Source of the DNA: Heterohyrax brucei
Taxonomy: Eukaryota; Chordata; Mammalia; Hyracoidea; Procaviidae
Assembly: GCA_028571685.1 (NCBI GenBank)
Contig: CM053154.1
Location: 13,114,001-13,178,000, forward strand
Direction of reading: 5' to 3'
DNA length: 64,000 bases
Below the pieces are notes generated by a model. The model saw nothing but the letters and a program-made list of their open reading frames with translations. It ran no database searches and was not told the origin of the DNA. Made by a program: the position numbers and the translations under genes. Shown piece after piece: positions 1 through 11,330 of this stretch (position 1 is its first letter; every line of letters starts with the position of its first letter).

Positions 1-157
1 TGGGTTTGGTGTTGGAATATCAAAAAGATTTTTTAACTATCTTACTTTCTCAGCTCTCCTTCACAAAACATAAACAAACCATCATCAGTCATTCACTCCA
101 GGGATGCCTGTTGGAATGTATACTATGCTTTAGGGACACACTTATCTGGCATAAAAA

Positions 158-312
158 CCAAAACCAAACCCATTGCCACTGAGTCAATTCTGATTCACAG
201 TGACCCCACAGAAAAGAGAACTGCCCCATAGGGTTTCCAAGGAGCACCTGCTGGATTTGAACTGCCAACTTTTGGGTTAGCAGCCGCAGCATTTAACCAT
301 TATGCCACACAC
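158..312 (-). repeat. AfroSINE copy
   Basis: It reads from the reverse-strand 3' end 'aaccaaacccattgcc' through 'gagtcaattctgattcac' and 'gccccatagggtttcc' to the tRNA-like head 'taaccattatgcca'. It is nearly full length and moderately diverged. Confidence 0.8.
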
Positions 313-319
313 TGTGATA

Positions 320-490
320 GTGATGGTTCAGTGCTAAAATTCTCACCCTTCAGGCAGAAGACTTGAGTTCGATTCCTAGTCAATGCACCTAATGCACTGA
401 AATCACCCGTCTACCAGTGGAGGCTTGAGGAAAGGCTAGCAAGAAAGGCTAGGGATCTACTTCTGAAAATCAGACAAGGAAAATGGAGTC
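320..490 (+). repeat. tRNA-Gly-headed SINE fragment
   Basis: The first about 70 bases resemble a tRNA-Gly gene. An A-box-like stretch begins 'tggttcagtg', a B-box 'gttcgattcc' lies near 370, and the head ends 'tgcacc'. It then continues into the body 'accagtggaggcttg' and 'cttctgaaaatcag', which recurs at 48.5 and 50.3 kb. It is a decayed retroposon, not a functional tRNA gene. Confidence 0.6.
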
Positions 491-1164
491 AAGGGCAGAC
501 TTGAGGTCAGCTGATAATCTGTGACTATAGCCTAGTGACATCGAAACACAACAGCATTCAGCCTGAGCAAAGTGGGATGTTAAGACATCCTTTGCCATTT
601 CAAGCCAACAGCCCAATTGTTTTTCCATCCTCACATTGCTCTCCCCCAATTCTTCCTCCAGCTTGGAGTTTCTTCTCATGGGATGTTATCTGAATATCCC
701 AACAAGCTCTTTCTGAGTGCATTAACAGACAGCATTAAGACGGCAGAGTCTGCGTCACTCATCCTAAAGCTGTTTTTCCTGGGCCATTTGCTGACCCTTC
801 TCCAGCTTGTTTCCATTTCAGAAGTGGTGCTAAGGCCATGCCAGGATGCTATGCCATTTTCAAATGAGGTTTCACAAGACCTTTTATCAGATACAGAGGC
901 CAATTACATTGGCTTGGTCCTCTCCATCCTATAGCTGGTAATTCTACCCTTCACTTCCCCTTCCTCTCCTGGAGTGGCTAAGTGGGAGCTACACCTTCTC
1001 TGCAGGAGCAGATCAAAGCTGACTCCCTGGCCCCTCATTACGAGGCAGCGATAGCACGCTGACGCCTCTCCAGCATCTCAAATCTGACAGCGACCCCCAA
1101 GGACGCTGATGGCTCTCACAGACAAACATCCTTGAAATGAAAAATTGCAAAATTAATGAGTCAA

Positions 1165-1188
1165 CACACACACGCACGCACGCACACT
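1165..1188. repeat. CA-type microsatellite
   Basis: A short run of alternating CA interrupted by CG, on the plus strand. Confidence 0.8.
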
Positions 1189-1764
1189 TGGGTTAACAGG
1201 ATTCCCAAATGCAAGCACCCACTGAAGAATGGAAAAGGGTTAATGTGAGAGCATTCTCACGGAGAAAGGCCACTTCACAGTCTTTGGGAGGGACAAGCCG
1301 CTTCACAGTCTGTGATGGGCCCCACCCCCACTACTAACCCCCTACTATTGGATTAAGTTAAGAAAGCTGCCAAGACCACACAAAACCCCCACACACCATC
1401 AGGCCAAAGTGTTTAAGGGCAAGGGTCTCCCAAGGAGTAGCAAGCACCCAACAAGGAGGCAGGGGCTGCATGGCAGATGGGACCTGATGTGGTAAACCAA
1501 CACCAGCAGGAACTGGCCTGCCCACTGCCCACCCCCTGACCCCATCAAGGAAAGGAAGGAGTGCCACTGCCAGTGACGTGACCCATACCTCCCTTCCTGT
1601 CAGTCACCATCACCACCACCCCAGTCGCTTTAGCACCCCGTGCCTGAAAGGTCCCACCTCTTGACCTCACCAAGGAAAGGAAGTAATGCTGTTGCCAGGG
1701 ACATGACTCACTCACACCAACCTTCCTGACACCGTCACCACCATCACCTACCCCATCCCTGAGG

Positions 1765-1935
1765 GGTGCAGTACCAGCTGGTGCAAACAGTTAGGTGCTC
1801 AACTAATAACAGAAAGGCTGACGGTTTGAACTCACCCAGAGACGCCTCGAAAGAAAGACCTGGTGATCTGTTTCCGAAAGGAAAACCCTTTGGAGCACAG
1901 TTTTCCTCTGCAACACATGAGTAGAATCAGTGTAT
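1765..1935 (+). repeat. Old AfroSINE-like fragment
   Basis: 'ttaggtgctcaactaataac', then 'ggctgacggtttgaactcac' and 'gacctggtgatctgtttcc', match the plus-orientation head and body of the longer AfroSINE variant. The 3' end is poorly preserved. Confidence 0.5.
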
Positions 1936-2171
1936 CAAGTTGATTAGATTAGCAGATCAACACATCAGGTCAAAATCTACTTGATGGCAAGTGGTTTAGT
2001 TTTTGAGTTGGCAATTCTCTGGCTACTGGCGATTCTCTCCAGCACCTCCCCAAGCCCCGCCACAAGGAAGAAGACTGCCAAGAAGCTGCCCTTGCTCTCT
2101 GGATATAGAGACGTCAAGGTCAATGGTGGAAGCAGCAATATTCGTAACAGGCTCCAGAAAAGTCCACAGTG

Positions 2172-2208
2172 GCGTGTGTGTTTGTGTGTGCGCGTGCACG
2201 TGCGCCAT
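2172..2208. repeat. GT/GC alternating simple repeat
   Basis: Alternating purine-pyrimidine run of TG with interspersed CG ('gtgtgcgcgtgcacgtgcgc'). This is the base pattern that favours left-handed DNA. Confidence 0.7.
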
Positions 2209-3474
2209 CCTCTTCTCAACTACAAATTCATTTGAACTAATGAACAGTTCAGCTTTTTTGGAAGCATTCACACCCTAGAAGGATTTTACCAAACTGCTCT
2301 CAAATTGACACTTAGCAAAAATCAGGGTCAGGCAGGACAATCATGTTCTCATTTCACCCCTTTCTCCAGGGGGACTTAACCTCATTCCTATCGCCACTGC
2401 AACCTCAAGGGATTTACATGTGGAAACCATACAGACCTGAGAAATGGGTCTGTGGTTTGGTCTAATTATTACAGAGAAGAGGAATGGCTTATTTTGGAAT
2501 ATTAAGGCACTCTGGAAGGTGGGTGAAATCTGCTTCCAATTAGCTCCAGGAAAGTCCACAGCTCAAGTGACCTTGGACAAACTACATCCTTTCTGTTGGC
2601 TTGGTTTACCTCTCTGTTACACCAAGACAGTGGAGGACGGAGTGGTAGGCCAACCAAAGGCTTGGAGCAGCCAAGGCCTGGCCGCCCTTGTGGGTCTCTG
2701 CCACGTCCCGACCCAGGAATGTTCTTATCTGTTTATCTTGTTTTCTTTTGCTTTCTGCACATGCCTGAAGTTGTCCTTTGCGGTTCATGTCACAGTTACC
2801 TTTTTAAAAAATCTTGATGTTTCACCAGTTACAAATTCCTGAAGACACTTTGGGTCCTATCAAAGGTGGCCTAATGTATTATGACCCTCTTGTCAGAAGG
2901 ACCTCACTGACTGACCCACAAATTCAAATAGAGTTCCTTTGCATTAGAAATCAAAGAACAAGCATTTAACTGTTCTGTGTCAAATGCTGACACCACTTTC
3001 TGAGTGTGTCCTAACCCCATTATCTATCTGTCCTTAAAACATTCCCAGTCTCTCAGGAAACTGTTTTTAAGGAGAAATCATCCTTAAGTGGGTAAAGGAA
3101 CCGCATGTCTTTGACATCTTTAAACACACTGTTCATGGGTCAATTTCAGCCTAGCCTGTTGATGTATCTATTTTCACTCTCATTTTTGGAAGGATTTTTT
3201 TTCTTCCTCTTGTGAGTTCACTACATTTTTACAAGCTAGTCTTTTTCCTTAACATAGTATTTGTTTTTTAAGCAGCCTCACATCAGGAGCTTTAAGGAAG
3301 CGCAAAGGGCTCCATATATGTCTATAATAAGTAGTTAATTTGAATCAGAGAAGCCAGTTGCTCAATTTAGGCAAATTTCCCTACAAGATACAAGAAATGC
3401 AGAAATGCGGGTATCCCAACAATCCCCATCAATATGTATGACTGGCCCTGAGCTGAATTTTTCTCTTAGATAAG

Positions 3475-3633
3475 TCCCCACTCCCACCCTATCGGCCCCC
3501 TCCTCTGCTCCCCTACCCCTCTCTCCCTCCTCCCCTCCCTCTATCTCTTTTCCACCCTATCCTCATTTTCCTTCTCCCCCTATTTCTCCTTCTTTCCACC
3601 AGGTCTCTCTTATCTTTTCCTCTCCCTCCCCCA
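3475..3633 (+). repeat. Polypyrimidine tract
   Basis: About 160 bases that are almost entirely C and T on the plus strand, with only scattered A or G. It lies in GRK5 intron 1, so the GRK5 transcript carries it as polypurine. Confidence 0.85.
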
Positions 3634-3704
3634 GTTTTGAAGGTCAGAATTTGTGAGGTTAGCACACCCTTACCTAATCCAACGAGTAGAACTCTCTAGG
3701 GCAG

Positions 3705-3925
3705 CTCAGTCCAACTTGACTTGTCGCAGTGATGGAAGCGCTCTATATCTGTGGAGTCCAGTATGGTAGCCACAAGCCACATGTATCCACTGAGCAACTG
3801 AAATTGTGGCTAACATGCCCAAGGAACTGAATTATTTTCATTTTAATTGATATCAATTTAAACAGCTGGAGCAACCAGTTGCTGCCATGTTGGTGAGAAC
3901 AGCTTTACAGGACTGGACGCCTTTA
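3705..3925. repeat. Ancient DNA-transposon-like repeat
   Basis: The text 'gtccagtatggtagccac', then 'acatgtatccactgagca' and 'aaattgtggctaacatg', matches a common mammalian medium-reiterated repeat. I recognise it as probably a non-autonomous hAT-type element, but I cannot name the family. Confidence 0.5.
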
Positions 3926-5165
3926 ACCCTTTCTGGCCATTCCCACAATCTAAGAGCCTAGAAGAAGACAGGCCCCAACCAAGCCCAGCAAAAATTCAGA
4001 AAGGATGGTGGCCTCCACCATCATCACTTCAGAACCACCAACAACCCCACCTAGAACTCAGCCCTAAATGCACTAACAAAGCTCCAACAGGAAGGCCATC
4101 CCAGTTTTCCTCTCCGATTTTGTCACTCCTCAACTCCAGGGTCCCACTGCCATTGTCTTCAGTGCTTTCCATTGTAGGAACACATCTCCGTCAAAAACAC
4201 AATGTCCCAGAAAATCAACAGTTATCTTCCAAATTGGGGTCTATCCCTCAGACACGATCTTTGGACTATCCTTAAAACAAATACTGGTCCTTCAGGCCAT
4301 TGTCCAGTTGTCCAAATTCTAGGCATAGAAGACTCAACACAGTCCACATAGTTAAGAAAGTCAGTCAGCTCACAGTCAGCTTTAGCTCTTTGGGAGAAGA
4401 CCCAGCTGACCAGTTTAAAGTCTAAATAGATAACTGGTGCCCAGTTCCATTTCTTCACTCATCTTTCACTAGCATCCGAAACACTACCCTGGACAGGATC
4501 TTTAAACAATCAAATACTGAATGAAGTGTACCCTGGTTAAGAGTTTGAGAAGAGAATTCAAGAAATGTACTCCCCACATGAGAAATGAGAATGCACATGA
4601 AGTCACGGAGGACAACTGCTCTCTCTTGGAAAGGCGACATCATTTAAAAAATGACAATTATCTCCTCTTGTGTTTGGATGGTATTAAACAGGGGAGCATG
4701 GTCTTCACCCCAAAAAGATCATATGGTAAGCCTGATTCTCCAATTAAAATCTTTTCACTACTGAGGAAGTATATACCAGGATGGGTTTGAAAGGAGAAAT
4801 CTTCCCTATTATTTAAGGCCATTTCGGTCCATGCTAATCACACCCTTGTAGTCACTGTCCTATTTTGATGAGGGGGTGGAAGCTGGCAGTAGTATGACAG
4901 AAGAAATTCCTGATTTTCATCTCTCCATGTCACCTGTTTACAGTTACAATCTCTTCTTCTCAACTTTCATCTCCGAACTCTATGATCTGCTGCAATCACA
5001 CTTTTTTGAAACCCTAAGACTTCTTTTACAGCCGGGATTTCTAGATATTCTAATGCTTTATCTTAAACCACGAGTCCACTGGAAACAAATACTGACTTCA
5101 AATACCATCCACATTCCTGGACAGTTTCACAAGACCATTGGAAGGGCCGAGGCACGAGATGAAAA

Positions 5166-5368
5166 GGAGTTCTTCTGCTGTAGTGGTTAAGCATTCAGCT
5201 GCTAAGAGAAAGGTCCAAAGTTTGAAACCACCAGCCACTCTGCAGAACAAAGATGTGGCAATCTCATTCCTAAAGATTTACAGCCTTGGAAAACCTGTGG
5301 GACAGTTCTCCTTTGTCCTATAGGGCCCACCTAGGAGTTGAAATTGACTCAACAGTAACGGGTTAAAA
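5166..5368 (+). repeat. AfroSINE, long variant
   Basis: Begins 'tgctgtagtggttaagcatt', contains the insert 'agccactctgcag...gatgtggcaatct' and 'acagccttggaaa', and ends 'ttgactcaacagtaacgggt'. This is the longer subfamily with about 50 extra central bases. Confidence 0.75.
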
Positions 5369-6894
5369 GTGAATTTGATCCTATATTGAACCCATTCCTG
5401 AAATGCACTTGGGCATCTTTGAAGTTTTTGGCCCAAACTCAAAGAGTATCATTTATCAAGCCACTATAAAAGTTAATACAGCTTCTGAAGACATCATCTA
5501 AACAAGGATTAGTTTAGACACTGGAAGAACTACGCTTTTTTTGAGTTTAGAATCTGACAAGAAATACTGAGGCTACTGAAAGATAGAAGTGGTGTGGGCA
5601 TTTATCTGGTGATCTTGAAAGCAGGCAGCTAGGTGGATTAAAATCATCACTGGAAATCTTCCTAGAAGAAAGTAAGTCCTTCTTAAAACACTGCTTCTGC
5701 TTTCTTGACCTGCACAGCATCAGTTCTTAGAGGGAAACTTACCGGGGTGGGGGTGAGGGGGGAAAAAAAAAAGACAAGGCAGTTTCATTGGCCGGCACGG
5801 CAGTCAATGGGCCAGGCCGCTTTTCCGCAGACTGAGCTGCCTCGGCACGCAGAGCCACCTGGGCGAGGGAAACGCTGTCACTCTTCTGCACCTGAGGACT
5901 GAAGGGAGGAGGAAAGTTGCAGGAGAGTCAGCCGGCCTGAGACAGCGCAAGAGGGCTGCAGGCTTCAGCGATGTTCGGATACACTAATGGCTCAGTCACC
6001 AATGTTTGCGTTTTAGCATAATGGAGGCACGCGACGCAAAGAGAGAAAGGGCCCACTGGCTTCCAGTCCTGCTGCGGGGTGCTAAATCAATCCCAGCAGA
6101 GCCTGCCCCCTCACGGGCCTAGATGAGGGTTCATTCACTCCCTCTCCTGCCCTCCCCAGCCCCTCCTTGTCTCCAGTTTCACCTCGCCCCAGAACCATCT
6201 TCTTAATAACTGTCGGGGAAGTTCCAGGCCAACAAGTCACAGAGGCATCTAAGAAAGTGGCTCTCACATACAGTATTTCGGTTTTCAGCAACAGGGGCAA
6301 ACAGCAAAGCCATTCTGTTGCTAACTTCTCATTTCCTGTGCTGGGTGCTTGCCGGTACCGTTCTCAGGAAATGGCAATCAACACTCCATCATCTTTATTG
6401 ATCAGATAGAGCTACAGCTGGTCTGTGAGGAAAAGGAAAGGTGGGCCCTTGCAAAATTTCTCCTCTCCACTGTTCACTCAGATCTACATACGAGAAAAAC
6501 ATGTAAACCTTTACCGCAAAGCCAGAACCCAAAAGAAGCACCCGAAAGACACTCTGCAAACACCCTTTCTCACTTTGATTATTTCCATGCTAGCTGGTTG
6601 CCAATTTTCTGAGACTCTGAAATACAAACAGACCAAGTAAATCTGGGTCTCTTCTCATTAAATGCTTAATCACTTAGCTCACTTCCATAAACTTGCATGA
6701 CTTCAGTCTTAACTTCTTCCTTTTTTTTCCTTAATCACTTTTTAGGAGAGTAATCTAAAGCTCCTTAGAGTGATCAAATTGATGTCTCTCATGAGACTAG
6801 GACAAATAAATGGCTGCCCACAAAATATGTTTCACTGGTTTAAAATTTTGAACCCAGGTCTCTATCTTACTTCAAAACAACTGTCACAGAAGTA

Positions 6895-7118
6895 AGGAGC
6901 CCTGCTGGGAGCAGCGGCTAAGTGCTCACCGGCTAACTGAAAAGTGTAGCTACTAACTGAAAGATCAGTGGCTAGAAGCCACCAGCCACTCTGCAGGAGA
7001 AAGATGTGGCAGTCTGCTCTGTAAAGACCACAGCCTTGGGAGCCCTGTGGGCCAGTTCTTCTCTGCCCTACAGGGTCGCTATGAGTCAGAATTGACTCAG
7101 TGGCAACGGGTTTGGTAT
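6895..7118 (+). repeat. AfroSINE, long variant
   Basis: Starts 'ggagccctgctggg' and ends 'ttgactcagtggcaacgggt'. It contains 'agccactctgcaggagaaag' and 'cacagccttgggagccctgt'. A short internal duplication of the tRNA-like part (two 'ctaactgaaa' segments) makes it slightly over-length. Confidence 0.8.
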
Positions 7119-7561
7119 ACTGGGTTGGTCCCAAAGGTTCAACTTGCTTGCTAGGTTTGTTAATCACTAACACCCACGTAAATCACTTTTTTACGTACAG
7201 GTTATCTTTTTTTTTCTTCTATCAATGTTTCTACTTTATAAATGTCTTATTACGGTGAGAGTTTGAATCCACAATAAATTTCAATACCTTCTGCCTTTAA
7301 GAATACATCAGAATAACAAGAGGCCTCCAAACAACCCACCAACATAGCCCATTCCCTTTATGGCTCTTGCAGAGTGTGTCTGTCTTTCTTCAAGGTCTGT
7401 TTCTCAACTGTTTGGGACAAATGTGAGTTGCACTTGAAAGCCACCTTTTAAATTGTTTACAGTGTATTTCGTTAAGTGAGCTAAATTAAATTTCACATCC
7501 ACCTCAACTCTATTTCTCATCTGTAACCATTCACAAGAATCTTCAAGATGCATTTTTAAGC

Positions 7562-7589
7562 ATTTTAAACAATTCAGATTGTTTAAAAT
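7562..7589. repeat. Perfect 12-bp hairpin palindrome
   Basis: The arms ATTTTAAACAAT (7562-7573) and ATTGTTTAAAAT (7578-7589) are exact reverse complements around the four bases TCAG. It lies in an AT-rich, otherwise unassigned part of GRK5 intron 1. Confidence 0.85.
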
Positions 7590-8696
7590 ACAATTTTTTA
7601 TACTGCTATTTCCTTAACTGACTGGAATTTTCACTCCAATATGTGGCGAATATGACTATTTAGGGAACGAGTTCGTTTAAAAGAATGACTTCAAGTATAT
7701 TAGAACTGAGAAGGGAAAAATAAATTGCCTTTCTTTCTAACATCTTCTACTCCAATTACAATACATGTGCTCCAATCTTTAATAAAGGCCCAGACAAAAG
7801 AAAAGCAGAAGCACTTAAAATCGTGGATTCTGTCTAGATGTAGCTGAAAAAAAATGGGGGGAAACATGAATTAGAAATGAAGCTCCATTAAGTGATTAAT
7901 TCTCTCACATCTGTGTCAGACTCCCCCCACTTCCTTACAGAGCAAGACCCTCTCCATTCAAAGGCGTTGCCAAAGGCTATTTTCTCACCCCAGCTAACTA
8001 CCAAACTCTCCAAGAGAAACTGAAAGCCTTTCAAAGGAAAAGGAAGGGAAAGGCACATTCTTGAGCACCTTTAATCTCCCAAATAGAAATTTGATTCGGC
8101 TAAGGCTCTGAGAAGACAGATCTGTTAACCTGATAAATGAATATACCAAGCAGCATATTCATTTTAGTGAGATCCTGGGGAGATCCTTTAAGGAAAAGGG
8201 GGAACCATGTTATCACTTTTTTTAAAGAAGCAACAAAATGCTGAGAGAAGAGGGAAAGCAGGCATCCCCCAGGCCAAGGGATGTCTAGAGTGAAACTGGG
8301 GAGCATAATTCCTTACACAGCAGAAGGGACCAAGCCCCCGGCACCTTCCCACAGCGATCTCCCAAGAAATAATTTCAGAGGACAGAGAGGGTGAAAACCA
8401 TCCCGACCCCCAAACACTGAGAGGTCCTACCAGGTCCCACCACTAGGTGGCCAGCTGCCGAGGCTTCCTTCCAGCCAAGGGCTGGACTTCCCTTCTTCCC
8501 CATCAGAATCCACTGCCCAACCCAAGACGGAGCCTACCAGCCCTCACCCAGATCTAGTTCTCTAAAACCATCAGGGTATTTCAGGATAAAGAGAAAACTA
8601 GAGTAAACAAACTCAGGCCTCTGGGCCTGAAGTCACCACCAAACAGCCAGTTTTAACAATCTGTTCACACCAAAGCTGAGCTCTCTTAGTCCCTGG

Positions 8697-8875
8697 GCAG
8701 TGTCAAAGGTTAATTGTTGGGCTACTGAACAAAAGATTGGCAGTTCCAACCCTCCCAGGCCTGGCAGTCGGCTTCTAAAAGGTCACAGCCCTGAAAACCA
8801 TTTGGTGTAAGATTTTATTCTGTACAATGGGATTGCCATGACTTGGAATCAACTCATCTAGCAACTAACAACTTC
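8697..8875 (+). repeat. Degraded AfroSINE
   Basis: 'aaaagattggcagttcc', 'ggtcacagccctgaaaacc' and 'gacttggaatcaactcatc' follow the plus-strand order of the long variant, with many substitutions. Confidence 0.6.
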
Positions 8876-8892
8876 GGCAATTCACACCCACC

Positions 8893-9030
8893 CGGAGGTG
8901 GTGCAGAAGAAAGGCCTGATAATCTACCTCCATAAAGATTATAGCAAAGAATACGCTAGGGAGCAGTTCTGCTTTGTAACCTGTGAGGTCTCCACGAGTC
9001 AGACTCAACTCAACAGCCAGAAACAGCAAT
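8893..9030 (+). repeat. Degraded AfroSINE fragment
   Basis: 'aaaggcctgataatctac', 'gggagcagttctgctttgt' and 'acgagtcagactcaactcaa' give the second half of a SINE. The tRNA-like head is missing. Confidence 0.6.
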
Positions 9031-10345
9031 CACCACCCTTCTTCAGGGCTTTCAAAGCAAACCTTCCCGAGCGACAACTGATGGCAAAATTGTGACACCA
9101 GGGTGGTGTATCCTCAACCCACACAGCCTGTAGGAGCCACAGGCTGATGGGACAAGCTGGGTAAACACGAGTCATTTTATTTCTGGCCAGAAGTTCTTCA
9201 TTCATCAAAGTGGATGAATGAAAATATCAAGAAACAGGTAAAGCAGGTTGGTGACCTGCTTCTAGAGTATCTTTCTAAAGTCAAGACCTTTCAGGCTGCC
9301 TTCTGCCTTGGGTGTCAAGTCAAAAGCCTCCTCCCAAGAAAGGGAAAACCACTTCCCCTTTTGTAAAAAGACTGCACATCACAGCTGAAATCTTGGCAGA
9401 AACGTTACATAAATTCCAAGTGTTCCTAAATACGTGTTTGCATGTACAACACAATCACTACAGGAAGCATCTAAGTTTCTGAGTTACTTGAAAAAAAAAA
9501 AGGAAGAGTTGAAATACGAGTTTATGGGTTTGACTTAGGATCTTACCCACTCAATTTAGACAATATTTCCTGTCCAGCTAAATGCAACAACCCTAATAAC
9601 TATGCACCCAAAATGCATCTAAGCACCGACATACTTAACATACTTTTTCTTAACTGTGACATAACTGAAACACTTCAGTTCTCTCTCCCCTTTCAAAAAA
9701 AAAAAAAACTGAAATCCGGACTCATTTCTAGGTGATCTGTACAACCATCCTTTCGTTATTCCGTGAACAGGCTAACTCCTCAACATCTTTGCCTTTAAAA
9801 GGCTTCCTTCCACACGACGGGATTTCCCTTAAGAAACATTCCCAGCGGACGGCTTCCAGCAATAGCCTCTATCAACTCAGTCTGCGCAAGCAAAGACTGG
9901 GCTTCTGCTAATTCTATCCACCGCCCCCCCTCTCCAGCACACACACTCACACTCACACCAGTTCCTACTCACAGAACCATCCCAGGTCGGCTTGAAAAGC
10001 TATTTTCTTTGCATGTTTGCCTCTCTGTCCCTGAATGAATGCTTTTCCAAGTGACCTTGCAGCAGCTGCCGAGATGGCACGCTCTACAGAGTTACAGAGC
10101 TGGAAACGAGGGGAAATTTGAGCATCCGAACCCCTGCAACCTCCACACTGCTTTCTTCTCCTCTCCGCCTAGTCCCCATTCTCGGTTCCGAAGGGCAGGA
10201 AGCCCCGAAGCCTGTGCAGAGCACACGTCCGAGGTGTCCTGCTCGCGACTCACTGCGTGCACCCTGCACAGGCACAGCCCACACGACACCGGCACCCGCG
10301 CCCCGGCCCGCGGCCACTGCGCCAGGCGCGCCGCCCTGCTCTTAC

Positions 10346-10397
10346 CTTCCCTGGCTTTCAGCAAGACCGTGTTGGCCACGATGTTTTCCAGCTCCAT
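10346..10397 (-). CDS. GRK5: GRK5 first coding exon (G protein-coupled receptor kinase 5), partial
   Basis: GRK5 is a serine/threonine kinase that phosphorylates agonist-occupied G protein-coupled receptors at the plasma membrane and also acts in the nucleus. On the minus strand the ATG at 10397-10395 starts MELENIVANTVLLKARE plus one base of the next codon. The frame then meets a consensus donor (GGAAG|GTAAG) at 10346/10345. I recognise this 17-residue opening as the conserved N terminus of GRK5 and its close paralogues. In the family it forms the amphipathic helix that contacts the receptor and stabilises the active kinase. Human GRK5 is about 590 residues. None of the RGS-homology or kinase exons is in the window. 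GRK4/GRK6 have similar N termini, but synteny with PRDX3 and SFXN4 favours GRK5. Confidence 0.88.
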
Positions 10398-10475
10398 TGA
10401 CAGTCGGCGGTCAGCGAGGGAGCCGGCCGGCGGAGCTGTCAGCGCCTGGGGTGCCGCCGCGGTGCTGCCGCCGCT

Positions 10476-10500
10476 GAGCCGGAGCCGGAGCCGGAGCCTG
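10476..10500. repeat. GGAGCC hexanucleotide repeat
   Basis: About four GAGCCG units, 80-100 bases upstream of the GRK5 start codon, in the likely 5' leader. Confidence 0.75.
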
Positions 10501-10557
10501 CCGCCTACCGCATTATTCCTGCTCGGCTCCCTCGGAGTTCCCCGTCTGCACAGAAGA

Positions 10558-10589
<32 letters not shown>

Positions 10590-10590
10590 G
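10558..10590. repeat. GRK5: (GCC)10 trinucleotide repeat in GRK5 leader/promoter
   Basis: Ten uninterrupted GCC units followed by GCG, about 160 bases 5' of the GRK5 ATG. In GRK5 sense it reads (GGC)n. Such tracts are length-polymorphic in mammals, and if transcribed they form stable RNA structure in the leader. Confidence 0.9.
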
Positions 10591-10776
10591 TCTTCCTCCC
10601 TCCGTGTCCCCCCTCCCCCCCCTCGGCAGTCTCCCCCCCACCCCCCACCCTCCGCGTTTCTCTGTCACTCCATTCTCCTCCCTCCAGCTCCCTCGGACGC
10701 TTTAATGCCTCGGATGTTTCTGCCTCCCCTCAGTCCCTCCCGGGGGTGTGGTACCAGCAGGGTCCGGCCGCCGCAC

Positions 10777-10787
10777 TGCGCAGGCGC
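10777..10787 (+). promoter_or_regulatory. NRF1-like site
   Basis: TGCGCAGGCGC resembles the palindromic NRF1 recognition sequence. It sits in the CpG island about 380 bases upstream of the GRK5 start codon and 44 bases from the ZNF143-like site. This is a motif match by eye only. Confidence 0.5.
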
Positions 10788-10830
10788 CAGGCCAGGGCTC
10801 GCCTCAGGCGGCGGACCTCGCCGCGCGGGG

Positions 10831-10848
10831 CCTGCTGGGACTTGTAGT
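10831..10848 (-). promoter_or_regulatory. ZNF143/Staf-like site
   Basis: On the minus strand this reads ACTACAAGTCCCAGCAGG. It is very close to the 'ACTACA..TCCCAGCA' motif bound by ZNF143 at many mammalian CpG-island promoters. It lies about 435 bases 5' of the GRK5 ATG. Confidence 0.65.
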
Positions 10849-11330
10849 CAGCCGGGCCGGGCAGGGGCCGGACTCGCGCGCCTGCCGGAGTCTGCGGCTG
10901 GCTCGGACCCGCGAGGGACCCGGGGATGTGAGGGCGCGGCTGGCCAAGGCAGGGCGGACCAGCCGAATGCAGGGCCCCTGCTTCCCCGCCCGGGCTCCCC
11001 GCTCTGTGGTCTGCCGTTCGCCTTCTTTCTGCCGTGCTGAAACCCGGAAAGCGAAGTCGGCAGGCCAGGGCAGCGAACGAATGCCGCAGCCGGACAGGAG
11101 CCGTGGAGCCCTGGGCTGCCCCGGGGCGGGAGGACGGTCGGCGCGGCCCTGCGACGCACACACACGCGCGCGCCAGACCGCTGACAAAGGTGCACTTTGT
11201 TTCCTTGGAGGGTGCGAAGGGTCTGCTCCTCGGCGACGACCCTGAGCAGGCGGCCCGCCTCGCCGGCCGCGCGGCTCGAGCGCCCCCCGGCGGCCGTGAG
11301 ACGCGGTGACGGGTCCGAGCGCTTGGCGCC

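Larger units (their letters stand above)
1..10345 (-). other. GRK5: GRK5 intron 1 (5' part)
   Basis: This stretch follows the splice donor of GRK5 exon 1 on the minus strand, so it is intronic. I searched it for the second coding exon, which in the family encodes a lysine/arginine-rich segment, and did not find it. That fits the very long first intron of human GRK5. It contains degraded SINEs, simple repeats and a pyrimidine tract, listed separately. I see no gene in about 500-1150, 1190-1760, 2210-3470, 3930-5165, 5370-6890, 7120-8690 and 9030-10120. The short open frames there have no family resemblance and are chance. Confidence 0.75.
10130..11330. promoter_or_regulatory. GRK5: CpG island / GRK5 promoter region
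   Basis: A dense run of C, G and CpG surrounds GRK5 exon 1 and extends about 900 bases upstream of its start codon. It explains why several long frames stay open here on both strands. It holds a (GCC)10 run, GGAGCC repeats, and ZNF143-like and NRF1-like motifs, each listed below. No TATA box is evident, as is usual for such promoters. The transcription start cannot be fixed from sequence, but it is probably between 10450 and 10750. Confidence 0.75.

Noticed and set aside
320-388. Possible tRNA-Gly gene
   Set aside because: Box sequences are degraded, and the segment continues into a SINE body repeated elsewhere in the window.
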